In this document: positions 40,754-54,200 of the stretch, piece after piece | Numbering within the stretch: position 1 is the first letter of the stretch | How the letters are laid out: each line of letters starts with the position of its first letter | Assembly: GCA_003344405.1 (NCBI GenBank) | Contig: NOWV01000172.1 | Coordinates: forward strand, 105,870-169,869 | DNA length: 64,000 nucleotides | Direction: 5' to 3' | DNA from: Trichoplax sp. H2 | Taxonomy: Eukaryota; Placozoa; Uniplacotomia; Trichoplacea | Notes under the pieces: generated by a model | Databases searched by the model: none | Told to the model about the DNA's origin: nothing | What the model saw: the letters and a program-made list of their open reading frames with translations, nothing else | Made by a program: the position numbers and the translations under genes

Positions 40754-43700
40754 ATGTTGTTAGAAAGCGAAATTACGGGATATGATGTTCTAGCGGTGGT
40801 GTGTATGGGACTATGGAGCTATTTTATTTCTTTTCATCTTGTAGCGCTAGGATACGGGTAAGGGCGTTACTTACTTATACTATATCAATCATGTCTACTT
40901 TGCGTGCTCTTCCAGTCGATAGTATCGTTGTTGAAAGACGTTTTTATAGCGGTAGCATAGTCAATCAATGCTTGCTATTTATTCCAATTCCAATCGGCTC
41001 TACTTCTCATTTGGCTATGCCAAGATGTTACTTATTGATAGTATACTACGTTAAGGTAGCATATTGTACATGGCAATGGCTTAATTACTCCTTGAATGAT
41101 GGCGTCTTTACAGTAATGTACTTGAATTCAATATGCCACCAGTCGTGCCTAAAATCATACTACTCGATAAATAGTAGTACTACAATCCGATATTTTGGGG
41201 GGGGCCCCCGCGTCTCTCTCTCTCTCACTCCTATTTTAGGATCGGATTTTTAACGTAATGTCTCTATTTTTTACCTTCTTTTATCTATTATAGCAAGTAC
41301 ATTTTATACCGTAAGAGTCAATCAGAGCCAGAAGAATTAGCCGATGTGCCAGGAGTATCTATTCTAAAAGTAAGTGGTCAATGATGTGAAAAAAAAAAAT
41401 GAAGTAAAAGGTATCCTACACAGACGATTGACCAAGTAATGATGGCCATCCCTCAATTTATGCGTTGATGCGTAAACTTAATCTTGCTATTCACTACCAT
41501 CGAACTTATTTGGTAACTCGATCATTATAATTAAATCAGTCACCTTAAATAACTTTAAAATGCCCTTTTTAGACCAGTGGAGTACGGTACCCTACTGTCA
41601 ACAGTGTACAGTATTGAACAATAGTCATAGTAACTGCCCACGAACTAGTAGTATTTTAATACCCATTAGAAAAACGTATTGCTTTGGTATGTTGAGTATG
41701 CCCGGTGAAATATCGTTAATACCGTTAATATCGACAATCTGCTTATTTAAATCTCAACTAAAATCTACTTTTGCCCATTTTTTCTACTTCATTACCTTAT
41801 TTACAGCCTTTAGTTGGTGGAGACGCTAATCTATCGCACAACTTGGCCTCTTATTTCGAATTAACGTATAGCAGAGTAAGTCTGGCAATCTTTTTATTAA
41901 ACTTTGATCTTTTATTGAAGAATTGTCAAGGAAAAAGTAGTAGGCAGATCAAGTGTTTTCCTTACATTTTCAACGAAGAAGAAAAATAGAAGTTGTCTAT
42001 ACTTTGCTATTTCTTTCAATCCAGAATTGTGATCTTACTCGGATTGCATGTTTGGACTTTATTGCTACTGTACATGAGAAACACTTCACAATTATATACT
42101 AGCTAAAAATGCAGTAGACATTTTAAGTTTAATTGTTACTGCTTTTCATTTCTCTACCGTCTAATTGATACTTTTTTAAATTGTCAATCTACTAGTACGA
42201 ACTCTTCTTTTGCATCCAAAATCCTGAAGATCCCGCTATTGAAATTGTTAATTTATTAATCAAGCAGTACCCGAACGTCAAAGCCCGTTTATTTATAGGT
42301 AACTAACTGTAAATCATGTTTTTTTTGTTAAATTTCAAAATTAATTTCAGCCATATTGTTGAATTGAATTTTTACTTGAATACAATCCATGTACCCGCGT
42401 GAAAGTGCTACTACGTTGCTATCATTTGCCTAATTGAAAAGACTCTTAGTGAAATTAAATACTTCATCACAGCAGCCTTGATGGTAAACCCGTACAACCA
42501 ATAACAACTCCTTCGCTCTGTGTCAAGAAAGTAGTGCCGTTAAAACACGTGTATTCAAAACATAAAACCACTAAAACTACTTACTCCCTATCCTATACTG
42601 TAGTTCACAAACTGGTTGATATCTTTTGGAAATGATAAAAATTAGTACTGATAGTGTGGTATCGTACACTGTACGCCCAAAGATTAGTTTATCTACAGTA
42701 TCTATAATAGTAGCTGGCCTAATGATCATTTACACCCAGGGGTAAAAATAATAATCAATCGATTCATGACATTTTGCTAGACTGCCGTAACACACAGTCC
42801 TGATAGCTGTTGTCATTGTAAAGTTACTTGTAAACCAAATCCAATTTTACATTGTACAGTATGTTGCCAAGAACGGTAAATCTCGTAGACCTAATGAATC
42901 TCATATCTAGCAAAATTGATTGGCCTCGCTGCAAACATAATAAGATCAGCATACTGTACTGTAGTAATCTTTAGATTTTTACTCATTCATTTTGTCATTA
43001 TCATTTTTATCTATTGTACAGCATACAATCTACTGTATATTTGGTTTGTAGCATTATAAGTACTTTATTGTGGTCAATAGTACATACGTAAATCGTGAGA
43101 AATGAAAACCATGGAGTATAGTCTTTCACAAATAATGCTGATTACCATGTTATCTACAGTACAATATATTAATAAATAACAAATCACTGCTGCATAAAGT
43201 GACTAAGACCATGATAACTTTAGTAAAGTACTATAGCCTGAAAATTATTGCGTTTTCCCATAATTTCCTCTAGATTAATCATGATCCTTCTTAATAGTCA
43301 TATCACTATTGATTACAAATATATATAATTATACCATACGTCGACCGTAGGTTTATCACTAACTTTCATACAAGGGTATATCAGGTGGATGTACTGCCCC
43401 GCTAGTAAGGAAGAATTGATTGTAATTAAAGATATCAAAATTAAGTTTCCCCAAGGCATTTGCTTAGTAGGTCTAATGAATATACTTTACTATAAATAAT
43501 TGTAAATAAATACTACTGTACAGTATAGTAAAAAACAATCGAATGAAGTTAGCCTAGTAACTACTCTAAGAATACAAGTATTGAACATAGCGTATAATAC
43601 CCAAGATATAATAGCAATTCCGTGACAAAACTGAATAGCATTTTATGATAATATAACTATGATAGGTTATGACAATAAAGTTTTCGATGATACGAAAGTA

Positions 43701-45474
43701 TGCTCTCTCAATCTATGGATTAATAACGGCTTACTCTATGCTTGTCCAATAATTATAATATACATAAGATTATTAAGATCAACATATTCAAATAGTACAA
43801 GTCTTACTTTGTGTGTCTATCTTCTTCTAATGCTTTTTACGCTAAATACGTATCTCTAATAACGATATGTTTTATTTAGAAACCGTTGATACATGTCTCA
43901 ATCCTAAAATTAACAACCTTCTCCCCGGATATGCAGCCGCACAATATGACTTACTTTGGATTACAGACAGCAACATCAAAGGTACAGCTAATAATAATGA
44001 TTTCATTGTTATTTCTTTGTTTGCCAGTTCTGATGCAATTCCATTGACTTAGTTATCCTTTGTATAAATTTTTACCTTTAAAATATCATGAAAATGTTTT
44101 CCTGATTCATATGCAATGAATTGGGATATTTGATTACTATTTTAGTTTATTACTAGCAGTAACAATGATACATTATGAAATAACGTGACTGTTGATACTT
44201 GTCTATATGAATTTCCAAGTCTACTTTTTCAATTTTATGCTATTCTATGTGTACCTTTTTAATACATTATCTTTCGTAGTAGCTTGCTTGTTTGACGATT
44301 GTAAAACCGTACTATAATTTTAATTGGAAATCTAACTCAAAATTTGCTTTGTACGTGACAGTGACGCCAAATACATTAACAGATATGGTTGCGAGAATGA
44401 CCGAAAATGTCGGCATGGTCCATCAGTTGCCCTATACGACACACATCGATTCGTTAGCAGGATATTTAGATAAAATCCATTTTGGTGGTGCTCATGGACG
44501 TGTTTACTTAACCACGAATGCATGTGGAGTTAATTGCGCCAGCGGAATGTCATGTTTATTCCGTAAGCATCTTTTGGATGAAGTGGGTAAGTGAAATCGA
44601 GACTGTTTATCTAACTTACCTAAGGACCATTCAATTAAGTTTACTTGAAATTTAATTTTAGGTGGCTTAGAAACTTTTGGTTGTTATATTGCTGAAGATT
44701 TTTTTCTAGCCAAGTCAATCTATGACAGGTCTAAATAAGATTCAGCCCTTTGTAGCGTTTATAAGAATGGATTATTGTACTTAACTGACTTACTTTGCTT
44801 TACCAATGCCTTTTTATAGAGGTTGGAAATTTGCTTTAGGGAATGAACCTTGCTTCCAAAATCCGGGAAAAAGATCAGTGCAAAATTACGTCGCTCGGAT
44901 GATTAGGTAATCATAAAACATCGATGGATTTTATCAATACGCATATTCTTTACATTCGATCTAAAAATTAGTTGTAATTAACTTTAAGCGGAATTATGAC
45001 CTTTTCTTAAATTCTTTGTATTAGATGGTCTCGTCTACGTATGGCTATGATTCCTTTAATTTCAGCATTCGAACCAATATCAGAGTGCATCGTGTGCGGA
45101 CTGATAGGAGCTTATGGCATAAATCACTTTGCAAAAATTGGATTTGGTACCATTTATGGTATTCATATCGGCTGTTGGTTCTTATTTGATATGATGCTAC
45201 TGAAATTAATTCAGGTATTTTAATTAAAAATGGCAAAAGCATAGAGTGAACTACTAGATTCAATTTCACTTATACAATAATAAGAATTCATATTATTTAT
45301 TTTTAATAGCCAACTCCAATAGAAGTATCCTGGAAAATTCCTTTGATGTGGATATTTAGAGAGTGCATATCCATCTGGATTTATATTAGAGCCCTCTCTA
45401 GTCGTACTGTTATCTGGAAGAATCAGAAATATCGAGTTCTTTATGGTGGAAAAGCTGAACCATACGTAAAATAG
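40754..45474 (+). CDS. UGCG: Ceramide glucosyltransferase
   Basis: Golgi membrane GT21 enzyme that transfers glucose from UDP-glucose to ceramide, the first step of glycosphingolipid synthesis. Exons: 40754-40857, 41294-41369, 41807-41875, 42196-42298, 43880-43981, 44362-44586, 44662-44728, 44820-44906, 45025-45214, 45310-45474; 1188 nt, 395 residues (human 394). The start is the first ATG after an in-frame stop and gives one N-terminal membrane segment ([21 protein letters not shown]). Motifs: D1 in [10 protein letters not shown]2 in ITDSNIK, conserved His in GGAHGR, D3 in [10 protein letters not shown], and the (Q/R)xxRW motif as RMIRW, split by the 44906/45025 intron. Hydrophobic C-terminal segments follow ([30 protein letters not shown]). 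All phases join. Divergent neighbour of patatin-like B. Confidence 0.97.
41197..41228 (+). repeat. G8C5 block followed by (TC)n in UGCG intron 1
   Basis: Eight G (41197-41204) run directly into five C (41205-41209), then CGCG and a TC run from about 41213. Strongly unlike the AT-rich surroundings. Confidence 0.9.
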
Positions 45475-48282
45475 CATAATACCCATAATATAGAATTTTA
45501 TTTTCAAATGAAATAATTTTAGTTAACTAAGCTTCACATTTATGCTCTATAGATGTAACATAATTGAAAATTTTTATTCACCGGAAAATGTAACTACCGG
45601 TGATAATGCAATAAATGCTTTTCATCATCTATTATTATGATAGATATATAGATGCAGATTAGACTATTCTAGCTATTTAATACTAGTAACAATTACTAAA
45701 CATATTTGCCGGCTTGCTCATTATCTTTAATATAAATTCTATAACTTAATTCAATATTATTGTAAATGATGACCATGATTTCGGTTACCGCAAAGAAACT
45801 TAACTTAGCTACTGTTGCTTTTTGAATATCTAAATAATGTCGGTTAGATTTCAAATTTTGATATGTTTGTACCTAATGTTTGAATTCGCCAGGGTTTTAT
45901 TATCATACATATTTAACTTCAAATTCAGGCAAATTTTGGAAAGTAGAACATTATCTTATCTTTTTACTGTATTACCGTTGACATTAGTTAGTAGACAATC
46001 ATGACTTGCTTATCGACTTTGTTGCATAACTCTAAGTTTGGCTTTGTTTAGTGTAAATACTGTATTGATGTTATTGCAGCAGTAATCATTGATGAAATCG
46101 TTGTTTTCTTAGTAGATTATGAATTTTGAATTGACAACTATCGTAATCGTATCAATTTGATATATGACCTTGTATTTGGCATGTATACTGTATGTGCATT
46201 ATATAATCTGTGTATATGAAAAATTCCTCAAACAACTTTTAGGACTTTGTAACAAATTGGACAGATTAAACCATGTAATAAAAACTTAGCATCTTTTAAT
46301 TTTGGTCAGCCATTTCTTGGTAGTACAGTAGAGCTACTTTAACACCTAAAAACACCAATCTACTGTATTACCTAGTAGAGCATACCTATTGCTTATTTAG
46401 CTGCATTCTGCTCATATCTCCCTGAAATCAAACAATTTAAGGTTGAAATTAGCGCTCAAATTGAAATATTCTTAGATTTAAATTCAGAGAAAGGAATTTT
46501 CACACATTAAAAAATATAGAATAAAGTAAAATGGATATGGTCGAATGCAGAGTCTACATATTTTTTTATTTTTATCCCTGCTACATTGCCTATTAATTGC
46601 AAGATACACTAATATTATAAAATGGTTACCCCTTGGCAAGGGATACTAGGTGTAATCTCGTGGTGCATGCTCTTGGACAATACAGTAGGATTTGACAAAC
46701 GATTAACCACGGATAATGATTTCTGACGTTTATTCAGCAACACGGTTGATGTAAACAGTGATTTAGTAGTTACTCCTTGTAGTTAATTTCTCTTTCAGTG
46801 CACTTCATGTCGTATTGGTTAATTCGCATTCTATTTTTACCCACTTTTCAGTGCAATATATTGTAATTCAAAGTATTGATGCTGTGATTACTTTTACCTA
46901 TATTCAAAATGGTTAGGATAGGAAAAGCGATGATTGTATGATTGGTACAATATTGAGCTATTTTAGTGAATTAATTAGTTATACGTACCTGTATGCATTA
47001 AGATTACAAAAGTTTTTTAAGTCCATGGAATTTGAAATTTACTGTCAAAAGCTATATATAGTACTTCTAAATAAATCTGCTCGATTTTAAGTGCAGTAGA
47101 ATAAATGCTCTTTGCTGTCATAATTTGATCAGCAGTATATAAAATTGATTCAATTCGATGTGATACAACAGTAGTTCATAGTAAGTTATAATTTTTAACG
47201 CTCCTAGATATAAAAACTGTCTTTATTTCAATTATTTCAAGATGATACCAGTACCATATCGCAACTGAACAAAATATAATTACTTGTAGCCGATAAAATT
47301 CACGATATCACACTATTAGGATGCTTATATCTCGAGTTGTGACTTAGGCTCTGCAACTAAATTTATCCATTTCATGTAAATACGAATTATCACCACACTT
47401 CATCACTATTAGCCTGAATTTGAACTTTTAAGAGTATAAGTAAAATGGTATCTTAAGGTATCATAACAACTGTGCAGTAAGTCGTGCTTTATTGCTCTCC
47501 TACAAATATAGTTTTAGAGTTAATAAATTACGAGTATATCTAAAATATAGCTGATGATAATACAACAACTCCTTGTAGATACATTGTGTCTATTGGTATA
47601 TCCCTCCATGGATTCATAATACAATTGATCAATTTAAAGGAAAAAGTACAATCTTATTGCTAGGGACATATGAAAAAGGTAGTCAAAGTGATAATTCTCT
47701 TGAATCCAATTTGATGCATGAAAATTATTAGATTCCACAACTTACAGTACTACGTTTATTTTATGTATACGTATTCTAGTATCATAGATCCAAAAATTAA
47801 TATTTCTACGCAGATACTGTATCTATTGTGAACTTTCTTTAGCCGAACGTCTATGTCAATAAAATTATTATACACCCATTATCCAACAAGATCTTTTATT
47901 CGAATTTTGTCGTAACTATGTATCATCTATTTATCAGTATTTATCTATTCTTGTAAAGTCACTGGTGAAATAACTTCGTGAACAGGCAATAGCTATTTTT
48001 AGAAAATGTTTCACGATTAAAAATTGCGCCTAATATGTATACTGAACTAAAATATTGTCATTTTAAAATCTTCATTATACAGTCGCCTAATTATAACGCA
48101 CGCATTAAGCAGCCTGAGAATTCTAATAATCGTATATTATCTAACCGAAGTCAAGACATTATTGAAAGTAGTGGTCATACTTCTCCTGTATGTCAATAAC
48201 AATACCTTCGAACTTTTATAGAGTATACCGGTAACTAATAGAAATTATTTTTTTATTATAGACTGATCCATGTCAAGATTTA
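45475..48282. other. Convergent spacer, UGCG / ENPP-like 1
   Basis: AT-rich, with no exon, RNA gene or repeat recognised. The minus-strand open frame at 45220-45507 is the antisense of the last UGCG exon. Confidence 0.6.
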
Positions 48283-51200
48283 CTATTTAGCCCACATTTC
48301 GGATGCTACAGGGACTTCAATTTCATCTTGCACTTGAGAAGGTAAGTTAGGAAAAAAATTGATACCAGATAACGCCTCGATATCACGTATACTTGTGGTA
48401 TGATCTAATAGGTAAACGTCGGTCAACTGCAGCAATAAAAATCAAAAAGGAGTATTATATAATTAGTCCTCATTCCTATTAACATTATATAACGCCTAGT
48501 TTATCAGTTTTAGTAAGTTTACCTGTCCTTGTGGTTTACGTGAGTTGAGATGCGGTAAGACAAACGATATGACATCAATTTTACCCTGACATGGGTCTAT
48601 TGCCTTTTCATTTTTACTATCTGCCATTTTCTTTGTAGTTTGACATTTAACAAATATCTTATAAAAATGCGTGGGAAGGACAACGGTATCGATTGCACCA
48701 TGAATCCAACTAATTTTGTTAATAAGAGTAGACTATTAATATACACATAAATTAAAAATCTGATTCATAAAGTTTTATTTCTAAGTATTAATTTTTAATT
48801 TTTCGCCGAGCTTACTAGGAAGGATCGCTCCAAATTTTATTCCGATCACCAAGAACTAATGAACCTGAAAGGACATAAACACTGCCATATTTTTTAGCCC
48901 AAGTTCTCGTTAAGCTTTCGAGGTTAAGCCAAGGGCCTAGTATAAAGCAGTTTTTATTATTAATTAACAAACTACAATTGTTATTGTTAGATTTAAGCAT
49001 TGATACCGACATGCTACGATGTATCGAGATACTAACCTGCGTTAAAATTATGAATTTGCGGGGCTATATTGGATAGCAAGTAGGTATTAGCTTGCGCCTC
49101 TGCATCAAAGTTCATGTCACCTTTTTACAAGTCATGAGAGATTTATTAGTTGCCGATATATATTTGTATAAAAATTATCAGCGACTAACATAGCAAACAC
49201 TAAATTTATTGCTGTAAGCTTAAACATTCAAGATTGATATGCTAAATCAAAGTTATTGCCTTGCACCACAGCAAATTACACATGATTCAATGATTTTCAT
49301 ACTACGACAGTTTGATGCAGTAAAGCTACGGGTACTCTTTGCTCGTTTTATATTCGAATAAAGTAATAGCAATAATAATATAAATTCAGAATAGGATAAT
49401 TTTTCTTTAAATTACCCTGGATCTAAAGAGCATGGCAGCTGGAACTGCTTATTAGAGTAAAGTTACGGTATACCAGTTTTTAGGTATTAATATTTACAGG
49501 TTAAATATTTAAATATACGGATAGTGTACGGTACTTTCAAATATGTACGATGCTTATGCATGCAAGTTGAAATTATCCTCAAATATACTCTATCGAATGA
49601 TATCTGCCGGTATTTAAAATAATCTAAGATCATTAGTATTCTATCTTTATCCAATACTGCTTTTATGTACCATACCGTTTGGAGCCATATGGCCACGATC
49701 GTAGCCAGATCTGGAGTAGCTGGTACAATTAGAAGCTTGAGATGCAATGGACAATCGAAGATCACGTCGGAAACAATCGTTTCTCTTTAGGAACCCTGAA
49801 GCTTCCTAGTGGCATAAATAATTTCATTGACAACAATACTTTAACATGTAAGAACTCCGCTTAAGCTAATACGTCAAGAAGGTCTAAATTAATTCTGTAC
49901 CTTAGTTGTTATTTCATAGCCTACAAACCAAGGTACTCGATAGGTGTTGCTATAACTGGTGATGTAATGATTTTGATATAGGATGCAAGTATCAAGAGAT
50001 ACTCGATATTCTGGAATACCCCATGGGAAATTCATCATTTGAGCAGCAGACTCTAAATGAAAATCAAAATTCAACGTTATTAATAGCAACGATAAATTGG
50101 ATTAATTAAACTTAAATTATCATGATCTATTTTAAGATGATTCTGTTACTGTATAAGAAGACAATTAAATGCTTATTTATATGAAACCTTCTTGCGTAGT
50201 CATATTGAGCGCTTGATTGTACAGAGTCAAATTCGCTTTGACAACACTCTACAAGATTTAATAAATAATTTTACATAAAAAAATTTTCAAGTATTGAAAA
50301 AATTAAACATTTCAGTTCGATAACAAAAATTGGACAGATAATATTATAGCTCATGATAAAAATTTAATATTCTATTTTTAAAATTTTTTTATTGAATATC
50401 AATTTAGGCTTTAGCAAATGGCAGGTGTTGCTTATTTGTATAAATTCTATAGCTTTTGCAGAGCGTTATTCCTTTCACTATATCTATCATTAACATAATG
50501 CTAAATATAATGCACGGAACTTACGCGGCAATAGGGACAAACACAGCTCGAACATCGAGCTCTATCTTCAAATAAAGCAGTATCTGCCGGTATACGGCAA
50601 ACTGGACCTGGCTGACTCGGAGCTTGCGGGGTAGCAACGCCTGGATTCCTTAACATGGCTCTCAGTGATCCTAAGACGCCATTATTCTTGGCTGGCTTAA
50701 TGCCTAGTAACTCTATATATTAAAGATTTTATATTTAATTATCAGCAGGTACACATCAATTGCTATCCTTTTCTTTGCTGTAGAATAGATTAGAAACAAC
50801 GTACTTGTCATGACATTATATAGCTGAATATTTAAAAATGGTTTAATCTTCTTAGAGCTGTGAAATCCAGGGCCTGAAGCCATAAAAATGGTCCTCATAT
50901 CCTTTTCCAAATTATCCCAACCACTTGTAGCTAACCCACACGCTGTATAATTGGCGTCGTATCTAAGACATAAATTATATAAAATTAAAATACTACTCAC
51001 TTGTACCTACGAGTGAAGCTATATTGCCATTTTAATATATTTACTTACATACGTCTAACCAAGTAACCATCCACCATTATGACTATTACATCAGGGATAC
51101 GCCTAATAAGAAGTAGATTTTAAATGATCAAGTTAAGATTAAAAAATAGAATAGTTAAAATAAAATTAAGATCTTATATTCCTTTATGATAAATTAGTAG

Positions 51201-54200
51201 CTAAATCATTAATGCTCAAATTACTTTGAAAATTAAATTCTTCAGGTATAAACTGTAATAGTAAATGGTATCGAAATTGCGATCTAAATCATCTATAGGC
51301 GTCTGTCGTTATTTCACTATATCTTGTGTATTTGTTTTACATTAGCTTTAATTATAAATTATAGTCCACTGCGTACTTATTATTTTATAGTAATTATTTT
51401 TGTAACGCTAAGCTGATATGACTTTGACCTGCACCCAGTAACTACTGGCGTGAATATCGTATTTTGTATCCTTATGAATTTATCTGACGTTTACATTATC
51501 TCCTAATTAATGTATCCTACAACTTAGCTAGAAATGACTCTCAGCGCTTGATATTATCTTAATTAATACGAGTACCGTATCATTTATTGAATAACTGATA
51601 TATAATAGCTATAGCTAATCGTCATTTCAAATGAGTTAACTCAATGAGCTAAATTTAACTAGAATATCCCGGACACAGTATCCAGCATTACTACTAGCCC
51701 CTCAGCGATATCCACTGTAGGTTGAGTCTTAGTAGTTACGGATAGCCTGCTATCCAACTAATATGTGTAGCTAATTTTGAAAATATCTATACTGATATCT
51801 TACACTGATATCCCACTATAACTATAACCTTAATTAGGTCGCTGATCTGATAAGGATCACTAAGTATAAGTACTGTACCGCTAGTCAAAAATTTCGAATT
51901 TGTAGCTACATGAATCAAGCTGAACTTAGTGACTTAGAACAATCCTTCGTTAATATACTAAAGTACCGGTACCTATATAATGGGACAGGACTGGAACCAT
52001 TATATACTTCAACCGTTATAACCATTACATAAAATGGGAGGTTAAGATCATTTTACAACTTGTTGATCTTGTATTTTAAGACGTCATTCATATTTGTGGA
52101 CAACACCCTGTCAAACATTAGCCATAGATCGATACAAAATCAGAATAGTAAGATGATATCTCGGATTGTTATGATGATTAACCCTTTGTTTGCTTGATTT
52201 GTTTATTTTCTGCTCAAATTTAATTACTAAAACGATTCAATATTAATATACGTCTATACATAGTTTGTATGGTGTAATCGGTGGTATACTGCTAAAATAA
52301 TTGGGCTTATAAAATGATTTTAAGAGTAGACACAAATTCTGCAACAGTCAGTTAACATATTTTTAAAAACGTTTATATTTCGGACCGTAACTTAAATGGA
52401 AATTTATCGGCAGAACAGGCTCCGCTATTTAATCAACACCTTACGTAACGATTGAAGCGAAGACGTTATAAAGTTTTAGTCTATGATCAGGGTCTATAAA
52501 TATTTGAGTTAAAGGCATACAAGCGTAGCATAGTACGATGTTGGTTAGCACAGTACTTCTAATCTAGATCCATAGCATTACTGCTTAATGCGCCCCCGAC
52601 TATGTAATAAATAATTATAATGATACTGTAGATACATTCCATCATGCCATATATCTATATCGCCTTAGGGATATATGTGCAAATTTACTATAAACTTATG
52701 TGAAGATATCTAAAATAATGTGAGCTGGCAGATTTTAAGAAATTACTAGAATTGATTTTTCTTCACACGAGTATTTAATTACTACCATATCTATTAGTAC
52801 ATTTAGGAAAATCTTCGATATGGATGATTAGAGTCCTAACTGATCGATTATAACTATACATTAAACTTAGCTCCAATTTAGACTGTCAAGTTACTCTGGT
52901 ACGGTATCTAACCTATGTGTATATCTGATATTCGAAATGTTACTCTTAGGCTTAGAATAAGCTCTAAGTTGATTACAAGTTGAAAGCTCTAGTCAAGTGA
53001 AAATTTGCTTAAATATTGTTTATATTGCATTATAATAAAATGAAAGAGTGGAAATCTTAATGGATTTTAACATTAAATGTAGAGAGCAAAGTATCATGGC
53101 GTGAACCTTTATCAAATGTAATCAATACCATTTAAGTGTGTACTGTATCTCTATAATTAGGAGTATGGAACTTCATAACTATAAAAGTGCCGAGATATGC
53201 AATTTGTAATAATACAAAACTGAATCACTTTGTTTAGACATGAATACTTCAAATCCATAAATTGGATAAAATTGTTCAATCTTTATGCAATCAATATCTT
53301 AGTATCTCTGCATTAACTGGACTTACGTGTTATTGCGATAATGGAAACGAAACGGCAAATCTTCTTTCTTGAATACAGTAAACTTACTACTTCTACCCTG
53401 AATATGATCAAAGTTATCAGTTAAAATTGACAATGGATGTCGTGAGAATATCATAAATTATTCAATTTACTTTAATCTTTGAAACTACTTCCGTAGCATT
53501 TCCTATAAGAAGATAACAGTATTATCAGAAAATGCTACAAGTATAAAAAATTTTAGAAACGAAGTCAATGAACCAATTTCTGATGAGCCCTTACCTCCAT
53601 TAACGAGGATACCTCCGAATGCTCCTTGATTGACGACTTGATTTTTATCAACATCAATATACTAATGAAATTATAGCATTATAAATTCAACATCAATCAA
53701 AGATTATAGTATACTAATTTATGATATAATAAATTATTATTACCGTATTTAAATATCTTATTTTGGAACAAGATGGTTGTTTCATTCCTGGTAAGCAAAG
53801 GTAAAGTAATAGTTTATAAGTAGTCCAAACCAGAATAGCAACGCCACTTAAGATACAATCATGCGTTATAAACCTTACCATGATCAGAAGTAATGATGAC
53901 ATTTACACAATGTTCAGCATTGCGTTGTTTTAATCCTTGGGTAATGGCACCAATTGCATTATCAATGTTCTTTATTTCTTGATTTACCTATTAACATTTT
54001 TTTATTAGTCATAACATAGTTAGCAAATATTCAAGTAGCGCAGTTGCAAGTGTCAATATATCTCAAGGATAGTATAGCCTGTAAAGATTTAGTAGATTCG
54101 CAGTGATTGTATGCGTAAATCAAGCTACTAATAGCTTTCCAACTTGAACTCTTAACAGTCTAAAAATTTAAATTTTATGCAGGAAAGAACAATCCAATTA

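Noticed and set aside
40801-41253. 150-codon plus-strand ORF overlapping UGCG exon 1
   Set aside because: Shifted frame over exon 1 that reads through intron 1 and the G8C5 block; the spliced UGCG frame explains the coding signal.
42196-42298. Possible loss of the D1 aspartate in ceramide glucosyltransferase (QDHDD reads QNPED)
   Set aside because: Counting along the human protein places the critical Asp at the last D of that block, which is retained before PAI; D2, D3, His and RMIRW are also present.
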